Source: Synergistaceae bacterium
GTDB taxonomy: Bacteria; Synergistota; Synergistia; Synergistales; Aminobacteriaceae
Length of the DNA: 23,181 bases
Direction: 5' to 3'
Assembly: GCA_022837505.1 (NCBI GenBank)
Contig: JALHFZ010000023.1
Coordinates: forward strand, 6,610 to 29,790
Shown piece by piece: positions 1-7,773 of the stretch; positions within the stretch are counted from its first letter, which is position 1; every line of letters starts with the position of its first letter. The translations under genes and the position numbers were made by a program. The notes below the pieces were generated by a model. The model was given only the letters and a program-made list of their open reading frames with translations. It was not told where the DNA came from and made no database searches.

Positions 1-182
1 ATGATCGCCCGGGCCTGCTTGAGCAGCCACAGGGACTGGGGGGCAAAGGGGGTGATCCGCTCGAGATCCGTGAGGTCCGCCGCTCCGGCGGAAAACAGAA
101 ATCCCGCAAGGGCCGCCCCTATGACGATGCCGGCCGCCCAATCCCTAATTCTTTTCCGAAGGGGAATTTTATCTATGGACAT
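1..182 (-). CDS. Probable S41-family C-terminal processing protease (CtpA-like), N-terminal fragment
   Basis: Only the first 60 codons are in the window; the gene continues past position 1. The ATG at 182 has a purine-rich site (AAAGGAAGG) upstream and lies 16 bases after the EnvC stop. The visible protein begins MSIDKIPLRKRIRDWAAG, then has a hydrophobic segment (about residues 14-33) that would be a signal peptide or anchor, and continues with LWLLKQARAI. A short segment of that kind (helix with LL.QA..I after the signal) is common at the start of carboxyl-terminal processing proteases, which often follow EnvC-type genes. No catalytic Ser/Lys region is visible, so the family is inferred from context and the N-terminal pattern only. 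It may be some other exported protein. Confidence 0.55.
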   Translation of the reverse strand, partial: MSIDKIPLRKRIRDWAAGIVIGAALAGFLFSAGAADLTDLERITPFAPQSLWLLKQARAI

Positions 183-198
183 GATCCTGCCTTCCTTT

Positions 199-1392
199 CT
201 ATCGCCTGAGATATTTCATCGGGTCCCGGGCATCGCCGTCCACCCGAACTTCAAAATGAAGATGAGCTCCCGTGGTGGTTCCGGTACTGCCAACGGAGCC
301 TATGGTCTGTCCCTTCTGCACCGCGCTGCCCTCACCCACGGAGATGCTCGACAGGTGGGCATAGACGGAGGAAAGGTTTTTTCCATGGTCGATGATAACG
401 ATCTGGCCGTACCCCCGGAGCCACCCGGCGTAGAGAACCTCACCGGGGCCGGCGGCCTTGACGGGGGTTCCCCGGGAGGCCCGGATATCGATCCCCGTGT
501 GCATCATCTTCGTGCGGAAGGTGGGGTGAACTCTCATTCCGAAGGAACTGGAGATCTGCCCCTGGACCGGCCAGGAGAGCTGCCCTCCCGAAGGAAGATA
601 GGTATAGCGGGTGGAACGGCTTGTATCCTTGCTCTCCTCCTCCCGCTTCCGCTTCATGAGGGCCAGGACGGTCCGCTGAATCTCCTTCTGGGACTCCTGC
701 AGCTCCTTCACAGCCTGTTCGTGGAGGGTCTTTTCCTTCCGCACCTTTCCGAGGAAGGTATTGCTTTCACTGAGCTGGGTTTTGTAGGTCGAGCGGGCTT
801 TGGAGAGGTTCGCCCGGTTGGCCGCAAGCTCCTTCTGCTGCTGCTCCATGGCGGCGGCGGACTTGACGAGGCGGTCTTTTTTCTCGAGCATGGAATCGAT
901 CATGGCCTGATCCTGGACGGCTATCCGGTTGAGCAGAAAGGCCGTCTCCATGGCCTCATGGGCCGTCGAGGCGGAAAGGAGGAGGTTGAACTCCGCCACT
1001 CCGCCGTACTTGTAGATATCCACAAGGCGGTCCTCGAGGACGGATTTCATCTCCGAGAGCTCCCGTTCCGCTGACTTCACCTCTGCCCGGAGGGACTCAA
1101 TGGTGTCCGCCACTTTTTCATGCTTCAGCTCAAGAACTCGGATCCGCTGCTCCGTGACTTTTTTCTTCTGGTCGAGGGTGTTGATCTCGCTCAGCACGCC
1201 CTTTTCCTTCTGCCCCATGAGCTTCACCCGCTTCTCGTGCTCGGCGATCTGCTGTTCGAGGCGGCGCATCCTCGCTTCCTCCGCGGCGATGCGGCTGTCG
1301 ATCGCCGGGGCTGCGAAAAGGGAGGGTTCCGCAAGCAGGACCATCGTCAGAACTCCCGCGGCTGCGATTATTTTCCGAACCTTTCCTCTCAC
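199..1392 (-). CDS. envC: EnvC-type murein hydrolase activator / M23 metallopeptidase
   Basis: A 397-residue exported protein starting at GTG (1392), with a strong AGGAGGGG site just upstream. Residues 1-28 form a signal peptide ending at FAA. Residues about 30-255 are rich in Glu, Lys, Gln and Arg in long heptad-like runs, as expected for the coiled coil by which EnvC proteins engage FtsX. Residues about 280-397 are a LytM/M23 domain. Its metal-binding motifs are complete: HTGID (His298, Asp302) and HLH (His377, His379), with the YAH histidine at 346. In E. coli EnvC the zinc ligands are degenerate and the protein only activates amidases, so this copy could itself be an endopeptidase. It lies directly after ftsE and ftsX, consistent with FtsEX-controlled septal peptidoglycan splitting in the periplasm. 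Family assignment is firm; intrinsic activity is inferred. Confidence 0.9.
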   Translation of the reverse strand: MRGKVRKIIAAAGVLTMVLLAEPSLFAAPAIDSRIAAEEARMRRLEQQIAEHEKRVKLMGQKEKGVLSEINTLDQKKKVTEQRIRVLELKHEKVADTIESLRAEVKSAERELSEMKSVLEDRLVDIYKYGGVAEFNLLLSASTAHEAMETAFLLNRIAVQDQAMIDSMLEKKDRLVKSAAAMEQQQKELAANRANLSKARSTYKTQLSESNTFLGKVRKEKTLHEQAVKELQESQKEIQRTVLALMKRKREEESKDTSRSTRYTYLPSGGQLSWPVQGQISSSFGMRVHPTFRTKMMHTGIDIRASRGTPVKAAGPGEVLYAGWLRGYGQIVIIDHGKNLSSVYAHLSSISVGEGSAVQKGQTIGSVGSTGTTTGAHLHFEVRVDGDARDPMKYLRR

Positions 1393-1419
1393 GGCTGTCC
1401 CCTCCTGTTCCTGTTCTCT

Positions 1420-2304
1420 TTACCTCGGGCGCATGGCCCGGGAGGTAAACCGGTGAACGGCAAGCCAGCTGCAGATCCAGCCCAGAGTAGCTCCGAAGGA
1501 GAAAAGAAGGAAAAAGAACTGGAAAAGCACCTGCCGATTCACGATTATATCAAGAAATACGAGGGATGACCGTATGGCGGCCACGGCGGAGGCGTAGGTG
1601 GCCCACAGCCCCGCCACGGCAAGAAGAGCCCCTCCGGCGCCGAGGAGCAGCCCCTGAAAGACGAAGGGGAGGGAGATATAGGTCTTCGTGGCGCCGATGA
1701 GGAGCATGACCTCGATCTCCTCTTTTCTCGAGTAGATGGCGATGCGGATGGTGTTGAAGATGACCAGGGCGCTGATGACCATGGTAAGCACCAGGATGGC
1801 CCCCGAGACTCCGGAGGCCGTCCGGGAGATGACGGAGAGGCGCTCCACCAGCTTACCCGAATAGAGCACTTCCTCAACGGAGGGGAAGATCATGAGATCC
1901 CGGACGAGGGGGGTGATGTATTCAGCCTTCGTGACCGAGACCTCCACGCTCCAGGGAAGGGGGTTCTCTCCGAGGAGGGTCACCGCCCGGGCCTGGTTGC
2001 CGAGCTTTGCCCTCAGGCGTTCAATGGCCTCGTCGGGGGAGATCGTCTTGAGGGAGGTGACCACCGGAATGGCCTTCAGTTTCGCGAGGAGATCATCCGG
2101 CAGGGCCCCCTTCTTGAGGTATGCCTGGACGACGAGCCCCCCCTCGACCCGGGAGACCATATGGCGGACGTTCAGGGCAAAGAGGGCGGTGAAGCCGAGG
2201 ATGTAGAGCACCGATGCTGCGGTGAGAAGGGTGAGGAGGCTCAGCCCCCAATGGCGGAAGAGCAGGCGGAAGGTGTCCCGGAGGGCGTATCTAAAGCTCG
2301 CCAT
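1420..2304 (-). CDS. ftsX: Cell division ABC transporter permease FtsX
   Basis: FtsX is the membrane partner of FtsE; the complex transmits ATP hydrolysis to a periplasmic peptidoglycan hydrolase or activator. Numbered from the ATG at 2313, four membrane segments are visible at about 22-47, 168-190, 212-240 and 262-288. A periplasmic domain lies between the first two, and the cytoplasmic segment RKEEIEVMLLIGAT after the second is typical of FtsX. I prefer the second ATG at 2304 (294 residues, starting MASFRYALRD). The GGGGGAGGT site sits about 10 bases before it but directly abuts the ATG at 2313. Its start overlaps the end of ftsE by 14 bases, and the EnvC-type gene follows after a 27-base gap. 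Family identity is clear; only the exact start is uncertain. Confidence 0.93.
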   Translation of the reverse strand: MASFRYALRDTFRLLFRHWGLSLLTLLTAASVLYILGFTALFALNVRHMVSRVEGGLVVQAYLKKGALPDDLLAKLKAIPVVTSLKTISPDEAIERLRAKLGNQARAVTLLGENPLPWSVEVSVTKAEYITPLVRDLMIFPSVEEVLYSGKLVERLSVISRTASGVSGAILVLTMVISALVIFNTIRIAIYSRKEEIEVMLLIGATKTYISLPFVFQGLLLGAGGALLAVAGLWATYASAVAAIRSSLVFLDIIVNRQVLFQFFFLLFSFGATLGWICSWLAVHRFTSRAMRPR

Positions 2305-2986
2305 CGATGTCATACCTCCCCCTGTGTTCGTCCCGCTTCAGCCTGCCGTTATGAAGCTCCACGAGCCTCTGGCGGTAGGCATCCACGAGATACCGGTCGT
2401 GGGTGGCCACGATGACGGTGGTTCCCGCGGCGTTGACCGAAAGGAGAAGGCGCATGATCTCCTCGGATGTCCTGACGTCAAGGTTGCCAGTGGGCTCATC
2501 GGCGAGAAAGATCGAGGGTGAATTTGCCATGGCCCGGGCGATGGCCACCCTCTGCTGCTCCCCTCCCGAAAGCTGAGGGGGGTTGAGGAAGCGCCTGCGC
2601 CACAGCCCCACCTGGTCGATGACCTCGTTGGCCCTGTTCTGGACGATCCTCGGGGGGATCCCCATGGCCTCGAGGACAAAGGCGATATTTTCGAAGACTG
2701 TGCGGTTGGGGAGCAGGCGGTAGTCCTGAAAGACGACCCCCACGTCCCGGCGGTAGAAGGGGATCTCCCTTCTACTGATCTTCCGAAGATTTTTGTCCCC
2801 CACGGTGATCTGCCCCCGGGTGGGAAGATACTCCCGGGAGAGAAGGCGCAGCAGGGTCGTCTTTCCTGAGCCCGTGGTCCCCACGAGGTAGACGAACTCC
2901 CCCTTGTCTACGGAGAGATACAGGTCCTCGAGGGCGATGATGTCCGGTTCGAACATCTTGGTGACTCCTGACAGACGAATATCCAT
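2291..2986 (-). CDS. ftsE: Cell division ATP-binding protein FtsE
   Basis: A 231-residue ABC ATPase, the normal length for FtsE. The domain has Walker A GTTGSGKT (36-43), Q-loop Gln87, signature LSGGEQQ (139-145), Walker B IFLADEP (159-165) and the switch His196. The open frame extends much further upstream, but that extension lies wholly inside the transketolase gene and is not protein-like. The ATG at 2986 has a perfect AGGAGG eight bases upstream, so I start there. FtsE binds FtsX on the cytoplasmic face and powers septal hydrolase control. The gene starts 5 bases after the transketolase C-half stop, and its ribosome site is made of that gene's last codons. It overlaps ftsX, so the two are probably translationally coupled. 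Confidence 0.95.
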   Translation of the reverse strand: MDIRLSGVTKMFEPDIIALEDLYLSVDKGEFVYLVGTTGSGKTTLLRLLSREYLPTRGQITVGDKNLRKISRREIPFYRRDVGVVFQDYRLLPNRTVFENIAFVLEAMGIPPRIVQNRANEVIDQVGLWRRRFLNPPQLSGGEQQRVAIARAMANSPSIFLADEPTGNLDVRTSEEIMRLLLSVNAAGTTVIVATHDRYLVDAYRQRLVELHNGRLKRDEHRGRYDIDGEL

Positions 2987-3000
2987 AAAAACTACCTCCT
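2987..3000 (-). promoter_or_regulatory. ftsE ribosome binding site embedded in transketolase C-half stop region
   Basis: On the minus strand the sequence reads AGGAGGTAGTTTTT followed by the ftsE ATG. AGG AGG are the last two Arg codons and TAG the stop codon of the upstream transketolase subunit. The site is a full anti-16S match with eight bases of spacing. It decides the ftsE start and rejects the long upstream extension of that frame. Confidence 0.85.
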
Positions 3001-3942
3001 GCGCATGACCCAGGACTGCATGGCGGCGCTTACGATCTGGGAGGCCGTAAGGCCGTAATATTCCTGGAGTTCCGCCGGCGAACCGCTCTGGCCGAACCTG
3101 TCGAAAACAGCGACCTGCTTCACCGGTATGGGGTAACTTTCCCCCGCCAGGGCCGCAACAGCCTCTCCGAGACCGCCCCGGGAAAAATGCTCTTCCGCCG
3201 TGACGCAGCACCCCGTCCTGTGAAAGGAGTCGAGGATCATCTGGGAGGGGAGGGGGGAGACGCTGTAGCAGTCGATGACCTCCGCGCTGATGTTCTGGCT
3301 GGAGAGGACCTTGGCGGCTGAAAGCGCTTCGGAGACCATGATACCACAACAGCAGAGGGTCACGCCCGACCCCTCCCGGAGAATACGGCCCCCTCCGGGG
3401 GCGAAATCCCTGTCCCCCTCTTCGTAGATGTCCGGGGAGGGGGCCCTTCCGAGGCGTATGTAGACGGGCCCCCGGGATGAGGCGGCTCCCTTGAGGAGGG
3501 CAAGGGCGGAAGTATAGTCCGCCGGGGCCAGGACGCTCATGCCGGGCAGCACCCTCATGAGGGCAAGGTCCTCGAGCATCTGATGGGATGCCCCATCCTC
3601 CCCCACGGTCACTCCGCAGCAGCTCCCCACGATCTTCACGGGAAGGCCGGGGATAGCCACGGCGGAGCGGATCTGTTCGTACCCCCTTCCCACGAGAAAG
3701 GAGCCGTAGGAGGCGACGTAGACGTTTTCCCCCTCAAGGGCCAGCCCCGCGGCCGTAAGGATCATGTTCTGTTCGGCCATCCCCACGTTGAGGCAGCGGC
3801 CGGGATGTTCAGAGGCGAACCGGGCTGCCCCGGTGGCCGAGCCGATGTCCCCGTCCACGGCGATGATTTCCGCTCCGGCCCCGGTGAGTTCCAGAAGGGC
3901 CTGCCCGTAGGCGTCCCGGGTGCTTCGCATATTCGTCTTCAC
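2992..3942 (-). CDS. Transketolase, C-terminal subunit
   Basis: A 316-residue protein with the pyrimidine-binding and C-terminal domains of transketolase. MAEQNM (55-60) carries the catalytic glutamate (Glu57) that activates thiamine diphosphate; VGEDGASHQMLEDLALMR (113-130) is also characteristic. Together with the gene immediately upstream it makes a split transketolase, which transfers two-carbon units between sugar phosphates in the non-oxidative pentose phosphate pathway in the cytoplasm. The start is GTG at 3942, overlapping the N-subunit stop as GTGA. A GAGGGGG site lies 7 bases before it, while the ATG at 3930 would be about 19 bases from that site. Related two-subunit enzymes such as DXS-like or other C2-transferring proteins cannot be fully excluded, but the split arrangement and motifs favour transketolase. 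Confidence 0.9.
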   Translation of the reverse strand: MKTNMRSTRDAYGQALLELTGAGAEIIAVDGDIGSATGAARFASEHPGRCLNVGMAEQNMILTAAGLALEGENVYVASYGSFLVGRGYEQIRSAVAIPGLPVKIVGSCCGVTVGEDGASHQMLEDLALMRVLPGMSVLAPADYTSALALLKGAASSRGPVYIRLGRAPSPDIYEEGDRDFAPGGGRILREGSGVTLCCCGIMVSEALSAAKVLSSQNISAEVIDCYSVSPLPSQMILDSFHRTGCCVTAEEHFSRGGLGEAVAALAGESYPIPVKQVAVFDRFGQSGSPAELQEYYGLTASQIVSAAMQSWVMRRR

Positions 3943-4772
3943 AGCAGGTCCCCCTCTTTTTCAAGTTCCAGCAGGGCTTTATCCACCGTCCCCCGGTCAA
4001 GGACCATCCTGCCTCCCGAGGGGTCGTCTTCGAGAAAGGAGATCCCCTTGCCGAGGCGGGTTTTCGCCAGAAGACAGCGGGGGCGGCCGGAAAGGGCTTC
4101 AAGACGGCTCAACCCCTCCCGGAGGGATTCAAAATCATGGCCGTCGCACTCCTCGACGGACCAGCCGAAGGAGAGCATCTTCTGCTTCAGGGAATCGAGG
4201 GGCACGATCTCTCCGGCGGCCCCCTCCCCCCGGAGGCCGTTTCGGTCGATCACAAGCAGCAGATTGCCGAGGTCATGCCGGGAGGAGACAAGGGCGGCCT
4301 CCCAGAAGGCCCCCTCCTGAAGCTCGCCGTCCCCGGCGAGACAGCAGATCCGGCTTGTGCTCCTTCTCCCCTTGAGGGCAAGGGCCATGCCGTTGGCCAG
4401 ACCGAGGCCCATTCCGAGGGAGCCTGCCGGGGCGTCCACGCCGGGAGTACGGCGAAGCTCGGGGTGCCCCTGAAGCATGGCCCCGAGGCGACCGTAACTC
4501 CACAGCTCATCCCGGGGGAAAAACCCGCACCCTGCGAGGACGGCGTAGAGGGCCGGGCAGCCGTGCCCCTTGCTGAGGACGAAGCGGTCCCGGTCCTGCC
4601 ATGCCGGTTCATCCGGGCGGACGGAGAGGACTTCTCCGTAGAGCCACACGAGGATATCAACGATGGAAAGGGCTGATGCCACGCGGCCGGAACGGGCCAT
4701 GCCGATCATCCGGACCACGTCCCGGCGCACTTCTGCGGCGGATTCGACTGTAACTGAAAGATTGGACGTCAC
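3939..4772 (-). CDS. Transketolase, N-terminal subunit
   Basis: A 277-residue thiamine-diphosphate-binding half of a split transketolase. The cofactor motif starts at GDGELQEG (147-154) and ends about 30 residues later at the Asn in DRNG (178). Conserved histidines occur in SKGHG (70) and QGHPE (103), the usual substrate and cofactor positions. The start is GTG at 4772, overlapping the csaB stop as GTGA, with an AAAGGAG site about 11 bases upstream. The stop overlaps the C-subunit GTG in the same way, so equal production of the two halves by translational coupling is likely. Its position between a wall-polymer gene and ftsEX is unusual for a sugar-phosphate enzyme. Function is confident from motifs and pairing. 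Confidence 0.92.
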   Translation of the reverse strand: MTSNLSVTVESAAEVRRDVVRMIGMARSGRVASALSIVDILVWLYGEVLSVRPDEPAWQDRDRFVLSKGHGCPALYAVLAGCGFFPRDELWSYGRLGAMLQGHPELRRTPGVDAPAGSLGMGLGLANGMALALKGRRSTSRICCLAGDGELQEGAFWEAALVSSRHDLGNLLLVIDRNGLRGEGAAGEIVPLDSLKQKMLSFGWSVEECDGHDFESLREGLSRLEALSGRPRCLLAKTRLGKGISFLEDDPSGGRMVLDRGTVDKALLELEKEGDLL

Positions 4773-5818
4773 GGGAGGACCATCTCCTTTTTGTAAAGGG
4801 CGGGAAGAACGGATTTCAGAAGAGAGCGGAAGTCCGTCAGAAAACGCTCTCTTTGCAGCAGGGCACGCCCCCGGTCAGGCGCAACCGGAGGGGGAAGCTC
4901 CCCTTCCCCCTTCCAGGAGGGGAGAGACCACTCCCGGCCCAGGCTCTCCACCTTCGGATCATAGGCGGCAAGGGTCACGGGAAGGCCCGAGCGGAGGGCA
5001 AGGAGGGCAAAATGATAGCGCATGGCAACCGCACCGGACGCAGAGGCGAGGGTGCGGTTCTCCTCCTCCCGCCAGTTCTCCTCCGTGAGAAGAAGTATCT
5101 CCGGGGCGGGGAGGATCCCCCGCTCCCTCTGATCCTCCATGAGGCGCAGGTCCTCCTCCGCGAGGGCGACTCCCTTGAGAGGAAGTCCTGCCCTCTCCGC
5201 CAGGCGGGTGGCCTCAGAGGCGGTCCGGTCGGGAAGATCCCCCCGCCAGGGGCGGATATTCACGAGCAGAGGCCCGGAAGAGGGGGGGCCGCCCCTGATT
5301 TCCGGAAAGGGAAGGGAGAAGACGGGGTCGGGGGTGAGAAGGGACTCTATATTCCACAGGGAGAGTAGGTCCCGGGAGCGCTGGTCTCGTACCCCGAGGG
5401 CTGTGCAGGCTCTCAGGGCGTTTTCGGCGAACCACTTCCCGGGGGCGGTGCAAAAGGGGCCCACGGACTGCCCGACCGCCCAGGGGCGGGCTCCGGCGAG
5501 AAGGGCGAGGCGGACCACCCCCCAGTACCACAGGCACGACCGAACGCTCGTGGCATCCTGGAAGAGCCCTCCTCCGCCGAGAAGAAGGGTATCGCTCATC
5601 CTCAGAAGGGAGAAGACCGCTCCCACGTTCCACCGGGGAACGGCCGTCACCCCGAGAGTTCTGGCCGACGCCACGGGGGAGGCGGAGAGAAGGGCGATCT
5701 CCCTCCGGGGAATTCCCTCCTCCGCGCAGGCCTCCACGAGGGAGGCCGCGAGGAGTTCGTCTCCGAGGTTCCCGAAGCCGTAGTAGCCGCAGAGGGCTAC
5801 CCGATAGGGGCGGGTCAC
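4769..5818 (-). CDS. csaB: Polysaccharide pyruvyl transferase CsaB
   Basis: A 349-residue enzyme of the CsaB family, which adds pyruvate ketals to secondary cell-wall polysaccharide; SLH domains bind the pyruvylated polymer. The N-terminus YRVALCGYYGFGNLGDELL is the family hallmark. Near the C-terminus AMRYHFALLALRSGLPV and AAYDPKVESL match the conserved nucleotide-sugar-type half. The frame stays open upstream to 6061, but that part lies inside the DUF5693 gene and is not protein-like. The GTG at 5818 gives the correct N-terminus and overlaps the DUF5693 stop as GTGA. A GGGAGG site lies roughly 13 bases away. In a diderm, pyruvylated polymer is expected to tether SLH-bearing outer-membrane proteins to the wall; that role here is inferred from the family, as no SLH protein is in the window. 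Confidence 0.92.
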   Translation of the reverse strand: MTRPYRVALCGYYGFGNLGDELLAASLVEACAEEGIPRREIALLSASPVASARTLGVTAVPRWNVGAVFSLLRMSDTLLLGGGGLFQDATSVRSCLWYWGVVRLALLAGARPWAVGQSVGPFCTAPGKWFAENALRACTALGVRDQRSRDLLSLWNIESLLTPDPVFSLPFPEIRGGPPSSGPLLVNIRPWRGDLPDRTASEATRLAERAGLPLKGVALAEEDLRLMEDQRERGILPAPEILLLTEENWREEENRTLASASGAVAMRYHFALLALRSGLPVTLAAYDPKVESLGREWSLPSWKGEGELPPPVAPDRGRALLQRERFLTDFRSLLKSVLPALYKKEMVLP

Positions 5819-7773
5819 TCCGTCACCGTCCTCCCGAATCTGTTCCAGAGGGGAAGGAGGACAAAGCGCAGAAGGAAGATGGCCCCCATCCCCACAAGCA
5901 CCCCGGTCCACAGACCGTTGAACTGGCGGAAGAGGATGAAATAGAGGGGGGTGTGAAAGTGGCAGAAGCTGTTCACCGCCGAGGAGAAGCCCAAAACGGT
6001 CCCCATCCGGAAGATCTCCCTCCAATGAGGCCAGAGGTCCCCCTTGCGGACGTAGTACCACAGCAGAAGGGAGGGATATCCGAGGAAGATCTCCTTGCTC
6101 CGGGGCCTGGCCACGAGGACCCGTTCAAGAAAGTCCCGGAGGCGTACCTCGAAGGCGGGGACGAACTGGACGTTGTCGCTCCGGAAGAGGACAAGGCCGG
6201 CGACGGCGAGAAGCATTCCGAGAAGAAAGAGCTCTCCCCACAGGGGGGGTCTGCGGAATATCTCCCCCAGGGATTCGGGGTGCTCCCGGTTTTTAAGATC
6301 CGCCAGAAGGACGAGGAGGGGGGGGAGGAAGAGGGTCGCCTTGACCCCGGAGAAACTCCGGAGGCGGAGCATATAGGTCGGGTCGCTGAAGAAGGCGGCG
6401 ATGGCCAGCCCTCCAGCCAGGGCGAAGAGGAAACTCCCCGCGAGGCCGGCCCAGGGGCGGCGCCATCCGTCCAGGGCGAGAAAGGAGGCCTCCGTCACGA
6501 CGAAAACCGCCGCCAGGGCGCCGGCGATCTTCGCCGCACCGGGGATCAGCCAGATACCTGCCCCGAGGACGGCGGAAAGAAGAAGGAGCATGGCCATTCC
6601 CCTTCCGGTGAGGGATGAATCGGGGGATTCGAGCTTCTTCCTGAAGAGAAAGAACCGCTGCAGATAGCGCAGCAGGGAATAGACGAGGGCGAGGGAGAGG
6701 GCCAGGGCTCCCGTCAGGCCGGTCTTCCAGGGGGCGAAGGGGGAGGGCCAGGCGAGGGTGATGCCGTGGCTCCTGAGGGTGGAGGCGAGACCGTCAATCT
6801 CGGAGAGAAAGGCCTCCAGGGGGTTCTCCGAGGTCTCAAGGGTGGACGGGCGGAAGATGAGAAGCCGGACGGACCGCTCCTTCACAGCCCGGAGGAGACG
6901 CTCCTTCAGCACCGACCGGGAGATGTTCCTGCTCAGCAGCTCTTCGTGGGTCACACTGTGAAGGGGGAGCAGGGCCGGGTAGGCATTCCAGTTGAGCTGG
7001 GCGACGCCGATCTGCCGGGAGAACTCCACCATGGCCACGGAACGCCCCTTTTCCGTAATGGTGCGGGCGAGGGGGCGGAGATCGGGAAATCCGAGGGCCA
7101 CATCCCCCGACGGGGAGATGACCCGTATGGAGGGAAATGCCTCGAGAAGGCGGGAGAGGGTCTCCAGGGCAGACCGGGTATCCCCCGGAAGGGCGGGAGC
7201 GACCCGGTAGAACAGGGGGATCCTCTGGCTTTCCCCAAGGGCAAGGCCTTCCAGATCGGGAAGAACCCCCGTGAAGAGAAGCTCCTGCCGGGATCTCGGA
7301 AGGAGGGCCAGAGTGCCGCCGTCGGCCTCCAGAGTCTTTGTTCCGGGAAACCGGGTTGAGAGGTACGAGACCTGTTCTTTTCTCCGGGAAAAGTTCTTCG
7401 GAAAGAAAAGAACCGGCGCCGAGGGGTCGGCAGGGGCGCTTTTTCGCACCCCCTCGGGAAGGCCCGAGGCGGGGCCGTAGTAGAGGGGAAGGGCGCCGTC
7501 CTCGAGGTCCTGCCCCGTGAGCTCCGAGACCATCATCCCCCCCGCTCCCCTCCCGGCAAGAAGGGTCCAGAGGTCCCCGGGGGGGGTATTCCCCTTTGCG
7601 GCAAGGGAGACCACGTCCCGGTAGTCGAGGACGATGGCCGCGCTGCGGTTCTCCCCCTCCGCCCTCAGCCTGGGAAGAAGGGCTACCCCCGAGAGAAGAA
7701 AAAGAAGGACGACCACGGCAAGCCCCGGGTTCACTGTCTTTCCGGTAAAGGGGGACATTTTTTTGCTTTTCAT
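5815..7773 (-). CDS. DUF5693 family polytopic membrane protein
   Basis: A 652-residue protein of unknown biochemical function. It has an N-terminal membrane segment (about 15-33) and a large soluble, probably extracytoplasmic domain (about 40-350). The C-terminal half has eight or so hydrophobic segments, near 352-372, 393-410, 414-433, 442-462, 476-492, 512-530, 592-614 and 620-645. The stretch RPRSKEIFLGYPSLLLWYY (557-575) resembles the conserved core of DUF5693 proteins, which commonly lie beside csaB. The ATG at 7773 overlaps the maf stop as ATGA, with GGAGG about 9 bases upstream. Its stop overlaps the csaB GTG. The architecture would suit a polymer transporter or ligase-like partner of CsaB, but that is inference and no catalytic motif was recognised. 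Confidence 0.8.
   Translation of the reverse strand: MKSKKMSPFTGKTVNPGLAVVVLLFLLSGVALLPRLRAEGENRSAAIVLDYRDVVSLAAKGNTPPGDLWTLLAGRGAGGMMVSELTGQDLEDGALPLYYGPASGLPEGVRKSAPADPSAPVLFFPKNFSRRKEQVSYLSTRFPGTKTLEADGGTLALLPRSRQELLFTGVLPDLEGLALGESQRIPLFYRVAPALPGDTRSALETLSRLLEAFPSIRVISPSGDVALGFPDLRPLARTITEKGRSVAMVEFSRQIGVAQLNWNAYPALLPLHSVTHEELLSRNISRSVLKERLLRAVKERSVRLLIFRPSTLETSENPLEAFLSEIDGLASTLRSHGITLAWPSPFAPWKTGLTGALALSLALVYSLLRYLQRFFLFRKKLESPDSSLTGRGMAMLLLLSAVLGAGIWLIPGAAKIAGALAAVFVVTEASFLALDGWRRPWAGLAGSFLFALAGGLAIAAFFSDPTYMLRLRSFSGVKATLFLPPLLVLLADLKNREHPESLGEIFRRPPLWGELFLLGMLLAVAGLVLFRSDNVQFVPAFEVRLRDFLERVLVARPRSKEIFLGYPSLLLWYYVRKGDLWPHWREIFRMGTVLGFSSAVNSFCHFHTPLYFILFRQFNGLWTGVLVGMGAIFLLRFVLLPLWNRFGRTVTE

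Noticed and set aside
2987..3349. Upstream extension of the ftsE frame (352 codons in total)
   Set aside because: The extension is inside the transketolase gene, has no ABC-type residues, and a perfect AGGAGG precedes the ATG at 2986.
5819..6061. Upstream extension of the csaB frame
   Set aside because: It falls in the DUF5693 coding region. The CsaB N-terminus VALCGYYGFGNLGDE follows the GTG at 5818.
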